DNA from: Pseudeuparius sepicola
Lineage: Eukaryota; Arthropoda; Insecta; Coleoptera; Anthribidae
Direction: 5' to 3'
Length of the DNA: 64,000 bases
Assembly (NCBI GenBank): GCA_963920635.1
Contig: OY987307.1
Span: forward strand, 6,533,535 to 6,597,534
Below the pieces are notes generated by a model, which was not told where the DNA came from, searched no databases, and saw nothing but the letters and a program-made list of their open reading frames with translations. A program made the position numbers and the translations under genes. Positions within the stretch are counted from its first letter, which is position 1, and each line of letters starts with the position of its first letter. Below, piece by piece: positions 1-9,939 of the stretch.

Positions 1-599
1 TAGTCCGTTTTGGTTCTTAGGATATATAACATTTATTTGAAATTTAGTGTGCGTTAGTCCGTTTTGGTTTTTAGGATATATTTTATTTATTTTTTTATGA
101 TGTGCAATTGATCAAATAATACAAAACAAAAATATTGTTTGGTTTTATTCAACCCAAAAAATACAAATAATTATTCAAAATCATTTCCTCTAATGGGTAC
201 ATCATTCTGAAGAGCTTAAAAGCTGTGATAGATGGGTGGAATGAATTCTTTCAACTGCAGCAGATCCTTCTTTTTCGCTGTAGTAATACTGTGTTCAATA
301 GTTGACAGCTGTAGTCGTTTCAATAGACCTAACGCATTGCAACGTATATAAATTTCTACCAATGCCAAAGTGGGACTAAGCTGCATAGTTCATTATAGCA
401 TGAAGATTGAACTGCAACGTATTAAATTTCCACCAATGCCAAAGTGGACTAAGCTGCATAGTTCATTATGGCATGAAGATTTTACTAGTCTAATCTACGT
501 GGACCATCCTCTTTGGTGCTGCCATCTGTAGTAGAGTATCTAAGGCTCATTTGGTCCGCTTTGGCATGAAAGATTGTATGTTTTACTACATAAGACCGT
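1..599. repeat. Gene-free stretch with short tandem duplications
   Basis: No coding region was recognised. The first 90 bases repeat a phrase (tagtccgttttggtt) twice. A clearer tandem duplication of about 72 bases lies at roughly 338-409 and 410-481; both units contain accaatgccaaagtgg followed by a shared tail ending in gcatgaagat. This looks like decayed mobile-element sequence next to the hAT fragment; origin unknown. Confidence 0.5.
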
Positions 600-1310
600 A
601 CTTATTTAGATATCAAGAATTTTGTGGGATGGTCCGCTATGGTTCTCGTATCTCACACAAAGCGATAACTGCTCAGTACGGGAAATGTCTGTAGTTTCGT
701 CCATTAGAATAGAGAACGATTTTGCTTCACAATTTCATGTTGTATTATTTCGCCGCAAATTTTAATTATATTATTTTGAATGATTGGGCTTATGTACATT
801 GCATTTAATGACTGGCCCTGAACGTGGTCAATTAAATGTTTGTCACCACATGATAAGCGCATACGCAGTATCGCCCTGAAATATCCATCATTTTGTATGC
901 AAAGTTAATGGCCCGGACTCTGAAGTTCCTCGTAGAGTTAACTCTTGACGTCCACATAAGATAATTGTCTCAATCATTAGATGTTAGCTTCTTCTATTCG
1001 TAGCAATTTGCTTAGAACGGCTAGAATCAAGTTGCATCATGATATCTGGCTCAGATTTATTAAAAGTTGCGATAAAATTATCGGAAAAACGGAGTTATTT
1101 TTGTGATAGTCAGTTTTACTGTGGTGAACAAACACCTCAATGGCATCTTTCCAATTATTAAAAGGTTTCGAGACTAATGCGTTAAGCTTTTGATGACTTC
1201 CCTTTCTAATAAATCCGCATGCAAAAACTGCACAATATTTACACGCTGCACCTTGATCACCTTTGACGGTACAGCTAAGCCACTAAAAACGTTTTAGCCA
1301 ACCTAATTGA
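600..1310 (-). pseudogene. hAT-family transposase fragment (TTF/ZMYM-like type), frameshifted
   Basis: Reading the minus strand gives consecutive blocks typical of TTF-zinc-finger hAT transposases, spread over different frames. About 1262-1080 encodes a zinc-finger segment (GAACKYCAVFACG, then a PFNNWKDAIEVF block). About 985-900 gives ILCGRQELTLRGTSESG. About 880-820 gives FRAILRMRLSCGDKHL. About 700-640 gives LMDETTDISRTEQLSLCVRY, which carries the first catalytic Asp of the RNase H fold. At least three frameshifts and a stop separate the blocks and the C-terminal half is missing. The family is recognised from motif order alone. It is a dead fragment with no visible terminal repeats. Confidence 0.8.
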
Positions 1311-2195
1311 AATTTTAAGTTTCTTTTTTCTTTTTAGATATGGGAAACTTAAATTTTATAACGGAAATTTTCCATGGGTGAAGGAAAACTGGTTATATGT
1401 CTCGATGTGTTTTGGTACGTAGGAATAAAACAAACGTTGAACTATCACCAAGTGTTTATTAAAAAAATAAAAATGTTGTTAACGATACAAATTTGAAGTG
1501 ATTATTTACAATAGGTAAATGAATTATATACAATCGTTGAATGAAACTTGACAATGGTTTAAATTGAAATATAACTTACAGATGAATTGACAAAGTGAGG
1601 TTACGTTGAAGTTTAATTGACTGGCACTGACTCTACCGAGTAGGATTTAAAGTTCCAAATAAACTAAATTAATATAACCAAAGTTCTGCACCGTTCTGAG
1701 GTTAAACGTGGAACGCTTTGACACAACACCTTACTTGAAAGTTTGTTCCTTACGAACTTCCGAGGTTGTCCTCCGCTGAAGTTTGCTGACCCAAACCAAG
1801 TTCGACAGGCCGAAAGCTGCGTTACGGGCCTTGGATGTTTGCTAGCTTCACCTCAGGGTTTTGACCTTAGTTCAGCAGACCCTGTCTCCCTTGCTGGTTT
1901 GTGGACAGTCAGCGGGGGTGTGCGGGTGAGCTGGCAATACCTCCTATGTTATTTTATCTCATTTTACAGGACATCATAAAAACTACCTAATTTTGGAATG
2001 GGATGTTAGATTGCTGATTTATTGAAACGGACAATAAAATAGTATGTAAGAAAAAGATTTTAATGGAATTTAAGAAAAAATTGTCACACCACTGGTTTTA
2101 AATGGGCGTAGGAGTGATTGCTTTTATAATGTTGTCTCGATTGTTGCTGTAATGGAAGTTATTGAAATAAAGGAAAAATGTGAAGTAGTTACATT
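1311..2195. other. Unassigned sequence with a GC-richer block at 1690-1960
   Basis: No gene could be supported. An open frame at 1743-1979 begins with a non-ATG codon and resembles nothing known to me. The block shares a 26-base segment with one mismatch (1922-1947, opposite strand) with 10371-10396, which suggests both are pieces of one repeat family. Confidence 0.4.
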
Positions 2196-2955
2196 GGTTT
2201 TATTTAATTCTTAATTGGGTTTTTCGCCACCAAACTGATCGAAAGACAACTTTTTCAAGTTGCCTGGAAAATTCAAAAATGTTTAACAGTGAATGATATA
2301 TAATAACTTCAACAAATTTGTTTTCTGAGCTTTCGGAGAATAAATCTTCCCCCTTTCTCAAAGATCATGCCACGTCAAAGTAAAGTGACAGATTAATAAA
2401 TTTCAGATTAAAATGTCATGACAACAGAAACAATAGTCTAGCCACCTGCCTGATATTGTACCCTGTGTTCTATCTAATTATCTATACTAACTTCTCTTTG
2501 AATAAGTGGCAATAATATTTTACTGAATTCCACTGAACATTCAGCAACACAGTTGTCCGTATTTCCTAGAATAAATGCAGATTCTTTAATTTTTCGTCTA
2601 TTTCCTACTTCTTCCTTGAGAATTGGTTTGGACCTATCCCACAATATCCTATGATTGTTATTAAAGTAATGTTCACATATTTTTGACTTAGAAATTTGAT
2701 TTTGCCTGATATAATTTTTATGTTCTTTTAAACGAACGTTAAATGGCCTACAAGTCTCCCCAACATAGAACTTTCCACATTCACAAGGAATTTTATAAAT
2801 GCAATTATTATTATTGTATTGTTGAAGTTATTTTTTGAGTTACACGTTTAAAGTTTCGTTCATTCACTGTTAAGAATTTATGAATTTTCCAGGCAACTTG
2901 AAAAAGTTGTCTTCTAACCAGTTTGGTGGCGAAAAACCCAATTAAGAATTAAATG
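2196..2955. mobile_element. Penelope-like retroelement remnant with inverted arms
   Basis: Two inverted arms of about 85-90 bases (2196-2285 and 2870-2955) share the word gccaccaaactg and the stretch around acaactttttcaagttgcc in opposite orientation. They enclose a GIY-YIG endonuclease fragment on the minus strand (listed separately). Terminal repeats that can be inverted are known in Penelope-like elements. The reverse transcriptase part is missing. Confidence 0.65.
2474..2801 (-). pseudogene. GIY-YIG endonuclease fragment of a Penelope-like element
   Basis: The minus strand from 2801 down to a TAG at 2474-2476 reads without interruption for about 108 codons but has no start codon. It begins YKIPCECGKFYVGETCRPFN, the GIY-YIG type signature with a CxC pair seen in Penelope-like elements. 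Conserved LKEHKNYIRQNQ and ICEHYFNNNHRILWDRSKP blocks follow, the latter with the expected His/Asn-rich segment, then a KEEVGNRRKIKESAFIL block. In the family this domain nicks DNA to prime reverse transcription. Only the C-terminal domain remains, so it should be inactive. The motif order is distinctive. Confidence 0.85.
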
Positions 2956-3479
2956 GATCTGTTTGCGCCACAAATAAATTTTAGAAAATACATTGGTTTT
3001 ATTTTTAAAAGTAACTTAGGATTTCATTTTAAAGAAATGTAAAATATATTTAGACGTACATAGGCAAAATACAAAAAAACCCTTCAAGTTCCCTTACGAG
3101 GTATAAACTATAAGGTTACCACAATGCAATTAAATGCCTTAAAAACAACTGGCGCGTTTTCTTGCTGTGGATTTTCAAAACCTATATCTGATTTAGTATA
3201 TAAAATATTGTCATAAAAGGCATGTGTGTCTTTAGGAAGTACAGATTTCAGTTCCTGTAAATGTTCCCATTTGGATTTTTTTTATTTTGCTGGGCGCATT
3301 TAACAATGGTTGGTATGAAACAATTACTACCATCGACTTGGGCCTTACTGGCAGACTAATATAAGGTTCTTCATAGGAAAGCTTAACAGTTATTTCAGGC
3401 AGCGCAGTGTATCTAATACATTTTATGTCAGTTATTACTGGCTCCTAGGCTCTTTTCCCGGGTCTGAGAGAGCTGTATC

Positions 3480-4570
3480 TTAAATGTTTAGTTTCTGCAT
3501 AGTTTTAAAGAAATTAAATTCCAGCAACTTTACATCATAAGGTCTAGGAGTAACCCTACATTCTTTTGAAACTGAGCAATAATCACTTGGTAAATGTATT
3601 TCTCTGTTTTTTAATTTACGCTCCATTAGGCTATAAACCGAGTCACATTCCATTTGAGTGTGACCCGGTTCAAGATACTTTTGGTAAATGGTAACCTCAT
3701 GTTTCATTGCCAAGTTCAGCAATGCGTTCGCCAACACCTTGTTTCGGTTTTGAAAACCACATCCGTCCGATAATTGGTAGTTTGGATTCCGTTATGCATT
3801 TGGATTCTAAATGATCAATAATACACGTTGTAAACGTAGATGCACACAATTCACTATTCTGATCTTCAGAAAACAAATAGCATGCGATGTCTTTAGTAGC
3901 AAGATCATAGATAGTAAAATTGTGGCAGCATAATTTTGTTTTAAAATACAGCTTTCCAGCAGGAACATAAGGCGATAACTTAACCGCTTGCAAATACATC
4001 CTCAGAAAAATACATTTGCCCCCTCTTCAGCTAACTGTTTGTCTTTGCTTTTTCCTTCCCTAGCCTTATTTTTATTTTCAATATGTATTTTCCACTTGGA
4101 CTCTTCAATGTTATTATATTTATAGGAAAAGCCAGTATTGCACTGATCCTTCTTAGGTGAAAATATAGAAAGGTTTTTCTCTTTAAACACTTTTTTAAAA
4201 AAAATTCTATTAAGAGGCTGAACAGCATCAACTTCTTTGCAATAGTCATTGTACACTTTACAGAGATCAGTGAACGTCTGGAAGGATTGCTTTAGGTATA
4301 GTTTTGACGTGTGTTTTCTACAATAATGTGCTGGCAACTTAGGTAATTGGTGTTCCTGAAAAACTCGGAACCCATGCCAAATGTGTCCTTACTTACCCAA
4401 TCTTGGATAGTGTTATATCCTAGGTCTGAAATATTTATGAATATTTGCCTACAAACTTGAAGTCTTTTGTCTCCCGAATTTAAATAATAAAAGTATGTAC
4501 CCTGTCTTCGTGATGCTTCTCTACCCCGTGCAGTATTTTGTTTGATTACATTTGAAGATACAAAAACCTA
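3480..4570 (-). pseudogene. 3' coding part of DUF7869-type transposase-like gene, copy 1 (frameshifted)
   Basis: Minus-strand frames at 4570-4330, 4337-4002, 3999-3697 and 3737-3480 together follow copies 2 and 3 of this family from the Cys-rich centre to the C-terminal half. The order is a YFYYLNSGDKR/QVCRQIF block, an AHYCRKHTSKLYL block, a KLCCHNFTIYDLATKDIACY block, SDGCGFQNRN, and EPGHTQMECDSVYSLMERK. The last two match YSDTCGGQN and VPGHTHMECD of copy 2, where candidate catalytic acids sit. At least two frameshifts break the frame. Sequence is quite divergent from copies 2 and 3, so this is a separate subfamily. It probably continues the exons at 9372-9939 and 6479-6985. The family name is from memory and needs an HMM search. 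Confidence 0.65.
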
Positions 4571-6478
4571 TGACAAAACGGCTCTGATTGTTGGTCACCA
4601 GATAATTATACTTTTTTTATATATATAACAGAAACTGAGTACAGAAGATGGATCTCAAATAAAAAAAGACAATTAAAAATTACAAGATTTAATGATAACT
4701 TTTTGAGTTACGTCTTACAAATCTGTAGGAAATCGCTCAGCTTTTTACAACAACTATTTTTTAAAAGTTAGCTAAAATTATCGTTAGAAAGTTCTTTATA
4801 TAAAATTGCACTTGTTAGAACAGTCGACACGTAAAATGTTCTTTGGAATATTCGACTAGCACTGCTTTTGGGGGATACCTCGAATTAGTTGACGATAGGC
4901 AGCTGCACAGCCACACACGTCACCCAGACTCCTTTGGATACGGTGTGCAGGTCGTGAGTTTTGAGTGGGGTTCCGTGGTGTGCTGCGACAGGTACCAATA
5001 TGGTACGATCGTGGTTGGTTGGTGGTGGTGCTGCAATGCGTAGTCCTTCCCTTGTTGGTATGGTTACATGTAAAAAGAAATCAAAACCACAGTGTCTGTT
5101 CTAACACTCAGAAAAATAAGCCGGTGGCTTTTACAAAGATCAACTAGGTATAATAGCTATGTAATAATGGTGAAATTTTATATTATAATAATACAACTGT
5201 GCACAGTGACAGCCTAAGTAATTTCCAACAAATTATAAACTATACGTAAAAATCGACAATCAAATTGTGATATTCCTGACTTGCGAAAAATGGTTAAAAC
5301 ATGATGCAATATAAAAGCTTGTACTGCTATATTGCACAATAAGAACTTGATTTCCTTGACACTTAATAGAAAACAAATATGTAATCAATTTAAATATTAA
5401 CCAAAAATTACTGTAATTTGATCAGCAGATAACAGAAAAAATCAGGCTTCTTCTCTACTCAAGACTTTAATAGGAATATAAAAAAACTATCTGTCGTTTA
5501 ACCAACAAGACTACGGTACTCAAAAAGCGGCTGATTTAGTGCAAAAGAATAATAATAATACTCCAAAACAATATGGTAAATACTCCGAGCTAATGAACTA
5601 TTTTACCGTGCGCTACTGAATCGAAAACGGTGAGTTCCTTTCACCACAAAATTTAATATTAAAATAACAATAAGAACGGTCTGATAAGGCGATCAGCCGA
5701 TAGCTAGTGGTCCCCAAAGGTACAGCCAACCTGGGTGGTGAGATATTTTTCGCAAAGACGGCAAAGCCAATATTAAAAAAAATGAAAAAATCGAAAAATA
5801 CTCACCCCAAATTGCTGTGTTGTCGCAGCCAGAACCAAACGCTATCAACCTTCACTGCTCAGCCTTCAACGGTGTCCTCGAGACCGCTTGGTCCGTGGAA
5901 AACCTAACACGACCGACGAAACTCCGGCGTGGTCACATGAAAAATAAAAGAAAACCAAAATATCAGCTTAGCACGCAAAACTTAATGATAACAGTCTTTT
6001 TTACACTAAATCACGCTATTAAAAGATGAAACCTATGCACGATGAACAAAGATTGAAAAATTCCGAAGGAAAAATCAAATGTGCATAAGCTGAATCAGTA
6101 CCGCACTTGTTGTCTCGACGACGAGCAGAGAGGAAAAGCGAGCGGAAATTGCCTGTCACTCCCACCTATCCTTGTGGTTTCCTGACCACCAAAACAATAA
6201 AGGCTAGGTTCGTCTTCTTCAAGCAACCAACATATTATTTGAGGCCTTTGCTCTTATACATACCTCATTAATTTCAATTTGTTAATTATATGAATTTGTT
6301 TAAGGCTAAATTGGAAAGGCAAAGAAACAACGTACCTGTATATGAATAAACTTGTGAAATTTGTAAATTCCAGATACTACGGATACTTTCATTCACTGTG
6401 TATGGCTGGTTGCCTAATGGTGGCGGAAATTTGTAGTTCAAAATCCGCGGTATATCGGGAGAGTCAAAAGGTTATTAC
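4571..6478. other. Intron or inserted sequence without recognisable genes
   Basis: About 1.9 kb between candidate exons of copy 1. Short open frames here have no recognisable similarity. A slightly GC-richer patch occurs at 6110-6190. I see no terminal repeats or target duplications that would define an element. Confidence 0.35.
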
Positions 6479-6985
6479 CGTAGTAACGAAAGTTGGCATA
6501 AATTTCGTTACAAACCTTTCTTTGACCCCAATCCATTTCGTTCCAAAATTTACTAAAAAATAGTTGTGTTTCTTCGCTAAATTGTAAACAAAATCTTTTG
6601 GTACTTTTTATGCATTTTGAGGATTTGCATGTTTCTTTTAATCTTCGTTCAATCCTTTGAGTGTCATGCTTCATTTTCTCTCCTTTCTTCTTACTAAAAC
6701 CGAGATAAGATTTGCCTTCTAGCCTTAATTTTTTATTTTTATTTCTTTTCCACTCTTCTGAATTGGCAACTAATCTTCTTTTACGGGCTTTATTATTTTC
6801 TTCTTGATTCCCAATTTCTGCATCTAAACTGGCATTTTCTGTTTGATCATCCAATTCCGAATCGGAACTGTTGCTGATTTCGGATCTGGGTTGGTAGTCT
6901 AAATCGTTGTCTTCTTCTTCATTGTCGGAGTCTTCGTAAGGCACCAACCTTGAACTTGATTTGTACTTCTTCTGTTCTACGACAC
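6479..6985 (-). pseudogene. Internal exon of DUF7869-type gene copy 1
   Basis: A minus-strand open frame with a good acceptor (gtgttttag) at its upstream edge and a GTAATA donor candidate downstream. The protein starts acidic (EDSDNEEEDNDLDY) and becomes basic. It then carries the family's conserved N-terminal block: GKSYLGFSKKK, then Cys-containing ETCKSSKC, then FFSKFWNEMDWGQRKVCNEIY. This aligns in order with GKSYTTAKGKT, ENCRNKCKTF and EEYWSLGSHDRRVAFIAEL in copy 3. The phase-1 acceptor fits the donor of exon 1 at 9372-9939. The join to the next exon near 4570 is not clean, so exon limits are tentative. Confidence 0.6.
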
Positions 6986-7156
6986 CTAAAACACAAAAAT
7001 AGATCAGTATAATTTTGTAGATTTACACGACAATAAATATTATTTATATTATTTAGAGGTAAATAATAGAGAACTAAGTATGTGCTAATTGATTTTTTAA
7101 GTACGTATTTATGCATTAAAGTTAACAATAATTTATAATTTTAGCTTTGTCAGGAC

Positions 7157-7161
7157 CGACG
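7157..7161. repeat. Left target-site duplication of the Transib element
   Basis: CGACG directly precedes the CACAGTGG terminus and is repeated at 9306-9310 after the right terminus. Confidence 0.85.
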
Positions 7162-7900
7162 CACAGTGGGTTTTTCTAATATCTAGCGAATAAAAATTAA
7201 ATCAACGTCAAATCTTTATTAGTCTAAAACTGTATGTATTCTGTTGCTTGAGAAAGTATCAATTATTGATATTATAACTTTATGTATAGAGGGTGCTTGA
7301 ATACAGGGAGCATTCATATTTTTGTAGCAGATTGTATAAAAATAATTCTTTACATCTAGGGAATAAAAAATCGTAATCTTGTTTTTTGACCAGATTACTA
7401 AGTTTTTTATTAATCAACTATGCGCTCTATATCTCTATTTCTCTATATTTACAAAAATACATTTATTACCAATACAGGGTGTCCCTTCCTGAAGTATTAT
7501 AATTCGTTGGCTTATAACTTGAAAACGAAAAGAGATATCGAGATGCGGACTAGACAGGATTACTTAGAATTTCTTGATTTTTTTTGGGAAGTGTTTCTAC
7601 ATTTATTATGACACATAACGAGACGTACAGGATGAGTAGTAACATAACATTTCCCACTAAAACTTTTTTATTTTCAACGTTAGACTGAAAAGTTAAACCC
7701 AATAATTGTAGGAAATGCATTCAACAATCAAATTGATGTTATGTGCTCGGCTACTAAGCAACCATGTAAAATCAAGTAGGTATTCTGTGTTATTGACACT
7801 AATGTCAAACTAAAGGTAGTTGACATGGTAAAATTTCAAGCAAAAATAAAATCTGATAATATATCAAGTTCGTTCGTCGAAAAATTATAGATTTAAAAAT

Positions 7901-8188
7901 ATGTCTGGAAATAACAATAGAAATAGATATATTATTGCTGAGAGAAGTGCCACGGAGCAACTGATGGTTGAAATATTTGACAGGCATTTTAGGCCTGCTT
8001 TGCGGGAGCTAAGTCAAAATGCCTTGGTAGCGTTTATCCACGGGCCTCAAGCGGTACCGCAGTTAGACAGGGCCAGTTTCAGACAAGAGGTAATACATTT
8101 ACTGGAAACGATTACCCATTCTGGGGAAACGGGTTTAATCTCATCGCCCAACGAAGACAATACCGGGACTGCACCAAATGAAGAGTAA
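7901..8188 (+). CDS. Small ORF of 95 aa inside the Transib element, function unknown
   Basis: An ATG-started plus-strand ORF with an AATAAA signal about 35 bases after the stop. The protein is Asn-rich at its start (SGNNNRNRY), has a probable helical middle (LMVEIFDRHFRPALRELSQNALVAFI) and an acidic, polar tail (SSPNEDNTGTAPNEE). I do not recognise it. No kelch repeat or PHD finger is visible, so it is not RAG2-like. It converges on the transposase fragment, which is the gene order of two-gene RAG-like elements. That resemblance could be chance. It may be a passenger gene of the transposon. Confidence 0.45.
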   Translation: MSGNNNRNRYIIAERSATEQLMVEIFDRHFRPALRELSQNALVAFIHGPQAVPQLDRASFRQEVIHLLETITHSGETGLISSPNEDNTGTAPNEE

Positions 8189-8670
8189 TAGTTTTTTGTT
8201 GTAGGTATTCTTGTAATTGAAAAATAAAACCATAATATAGTATATTAACTAGTTTTTTTGTAATGTAAACGAAACTCTAGACATGAGTACTAAATATGAC
8301 CTACATAATAATATTTACAATAAGCAGTACTTGCAATAAAGTACATAGTTTGAAGGTTCAAAGTAACAGGATTTCTGCCAAAATATTTGTTTTTTTTTTG
8401 TTTACTAGGTCATGTTGAACGCTCTCTTGCCTTGTGCTAATCTTAACTTAAACTTACTACTTACTAAACCTAAAATAAGCTTTTGAAAAGGGCCGCAAAT
8501 TAACTAAAATGTAACTGATGTGAAACCATATATCGAAACTGATATTACACAAAATTAAATTGATATTGATATTTAGGCGAAAGACTTAAAAGTTAGAAAT
8601 GATTTAGAAGGCAATTATAATTAAAACGACTATGACTAAAATAACGTAACTTAACCTAGACAAAAAAACG

Positions 8671-9087
8671 TTACTCATCTGAGTCTTCAGAATCAACGCT
8701 GTCGATATTACTAGTACTATCATCATCTAATGAACTAGGTATTGCAGGATCCGATAATAATGCAATAACCTGGCTATCAAGTGACAAATTATGGTTACTT
8801 TTTGAAAAACTGCTTGACTTGGATAGGCTAGATATTATTGGATCAGAGGAAACTAATAAACAATTTAATAAATCCCTCATAGTTTTTTCTCGAGAAGACT
8901 TCCTGGTGTTAAATTCCCTATATTTCTTAAAATCCTTATTCCTGGATTCAAGAGCTTCCTCTGAAAATACACCTATTGGAAGTATAGCTTCTTTGATGAT
9001 ATCAGCACCATGAATAAGGATTTTATGAATACTGGACGGCATATAGTACCACGAATAGCATTCGACATACCTTATTCTCACTACCAC
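8671..9087 (-). pseudogene. Transib/RAG1-like transposase, C-terminal fragment
   Basis: The minus-strand frame starts without an ATG and reads about 138 residues to a stop. It contains YMPSSIHKILIHGADII followed by FSEEALESRNKDFKKYREFN, TRKSSREKTMRDLL and LLVSSDPIISSL. The Glu-rich SEEALESRNKDF block corresponds to the part of RAG1/Transib proteins that carries the last catalytic Glu of the DDE triad. The tail is Ser/Asp/Glu-rich (SVDSEDSDE). Roughly the first three quarters of a usual transposase, with the two Asp residues, is missing. The cut lies near 9087, only about 220 bases from the right terminus. Its position inside CACAGTGG termini with a 5-bp duplication supports the call. Confidence 0.8.
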
Positions 9088-9371
9088 ACTTTAATTAAGA
9101 ACACTTAAAACGGACTGATAAACTATCACTAATAAATATAATTTGTAGTCATGAGTTTGGACAGGTTTGGACGCTGACGTTGAGTTGATGCGTACCGATT
9201 TATTTGTTATAACCATAGCAACAAAGAAATAGCTGAATTGAAATATTCTATGATGGTTGATTTTTGTAATTATTATTCGCTAGATTTTAAAAATACTCCA
9301 CTGTGCGACGGTGGTCAAATTGTCAAAAAAAGTATTTCAATGCGGATTTTTTTTGCGGAATAAAACATTAC

Positions 9372-9939
9372 CATCTTTTTTTTCTAGTAAGCTGGTTCTT
9401 ACTGACTTGCTAGTTCCATGATTATCATAAACAGCGTTATCAAGCAAATCATTTATTGCGTCGGAGCTTTCTGTATTATTTGTTGGTTGTTTAAATTCTG
9501 AATTGAGCGAATTTTCCAAAGGATCTGTTAAAGTTTGATTAATCAGTACACCATTTTCATCTAGGGCATACATGTAAGTTTCCTCTTCAGGCGATGCAGT
9601 ACCGTTATCTTCCAACAGGCAATTCAAGCACAGGGAAATATCGTTTTCTTCATTACCTTCGTTAGAAAATAATAGCTCATTCGGGTCATCTAGCATCATC
9701 ACCGGCAGATTTTCAATTGCGAACGCTTTATTTATTGTACTGTCAGTAGGGTTAATGCAATCACAGTTAGTTTCATCGTAAGTCTTATTTTCTTTGTTAC
9801 CATCAGTATTCTTGGTTTCCTTATCAATCTTATTTAATTCATTGTTATTACTAATATCATTTTGGGTTTCTTCATGAATTTTATTATTGTCTACAGTGGT
9901 ATCTATCATAGATAGAATTTTTTTCCCTCGTGAACTCAT
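9372..9939 (-). pseudogene. First coding exon of DUF7869-type gene copy 1
   Basis: Starts with ATG at 9937-9939 (MSSRGKKILSMIDTT) and runs open to a GTAATG donor at 9366-9371, ending in phase 1. That fits the phase-1 exon at 6479-6985. The protein is acidic and Asn-rich with no domain that I recognise. It holds a Cys pair (SLCLNCLLEDNG). Short acidic first exons starting near a basic MxxRG-type sequence also appear possible in copy 2 (37080-37143). The exon itself is intact, but later exons carry frameshifts, so the gene as a whole is counted as broken. Confidence 0.5.

Larger units (their letters stand above)
7162..9305. mobile_element. Transib-type DNA transposon with 5-bp TSD CGACG, internally deleted
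   Basis: The element starts CACAGTGG at 7162 and ends with its complement CCACTGTG at 9298-9305. Both ends share a further TCTAGCGAATAA block about 20 bases in. The 5 bases CGACG occur at 7157-7161 and again at 9306-9310. CACAGTG-like ends (the RSS heptamer) with a GC-rich 5-bp duplication are hallmarks of Transib elements, relatives of RAG1. It carries a C-terminal transposase fragment on the minus strand (8671-9087) and a small plus-strand gene (7901-8188), arranged tail to tail. At 2,144 bp it is shorter than a full element. It sits in the first intron of copy 1. Confidence 0.85.

Noticed and set aside
1743..1979. Open frame of 78 codons in a GC-richer block
   Set aside because: It starts with a non-ATG codon, has no similarity to anything known to me and lies in a repeated segment.
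7901..8188. Possible RAG2-like partner of the Transib transposase
   Set aside because: The gene order fits, but the 95-residue protein has no kelch repeats and no PHD finger, so RAG2 homology is not claimed.
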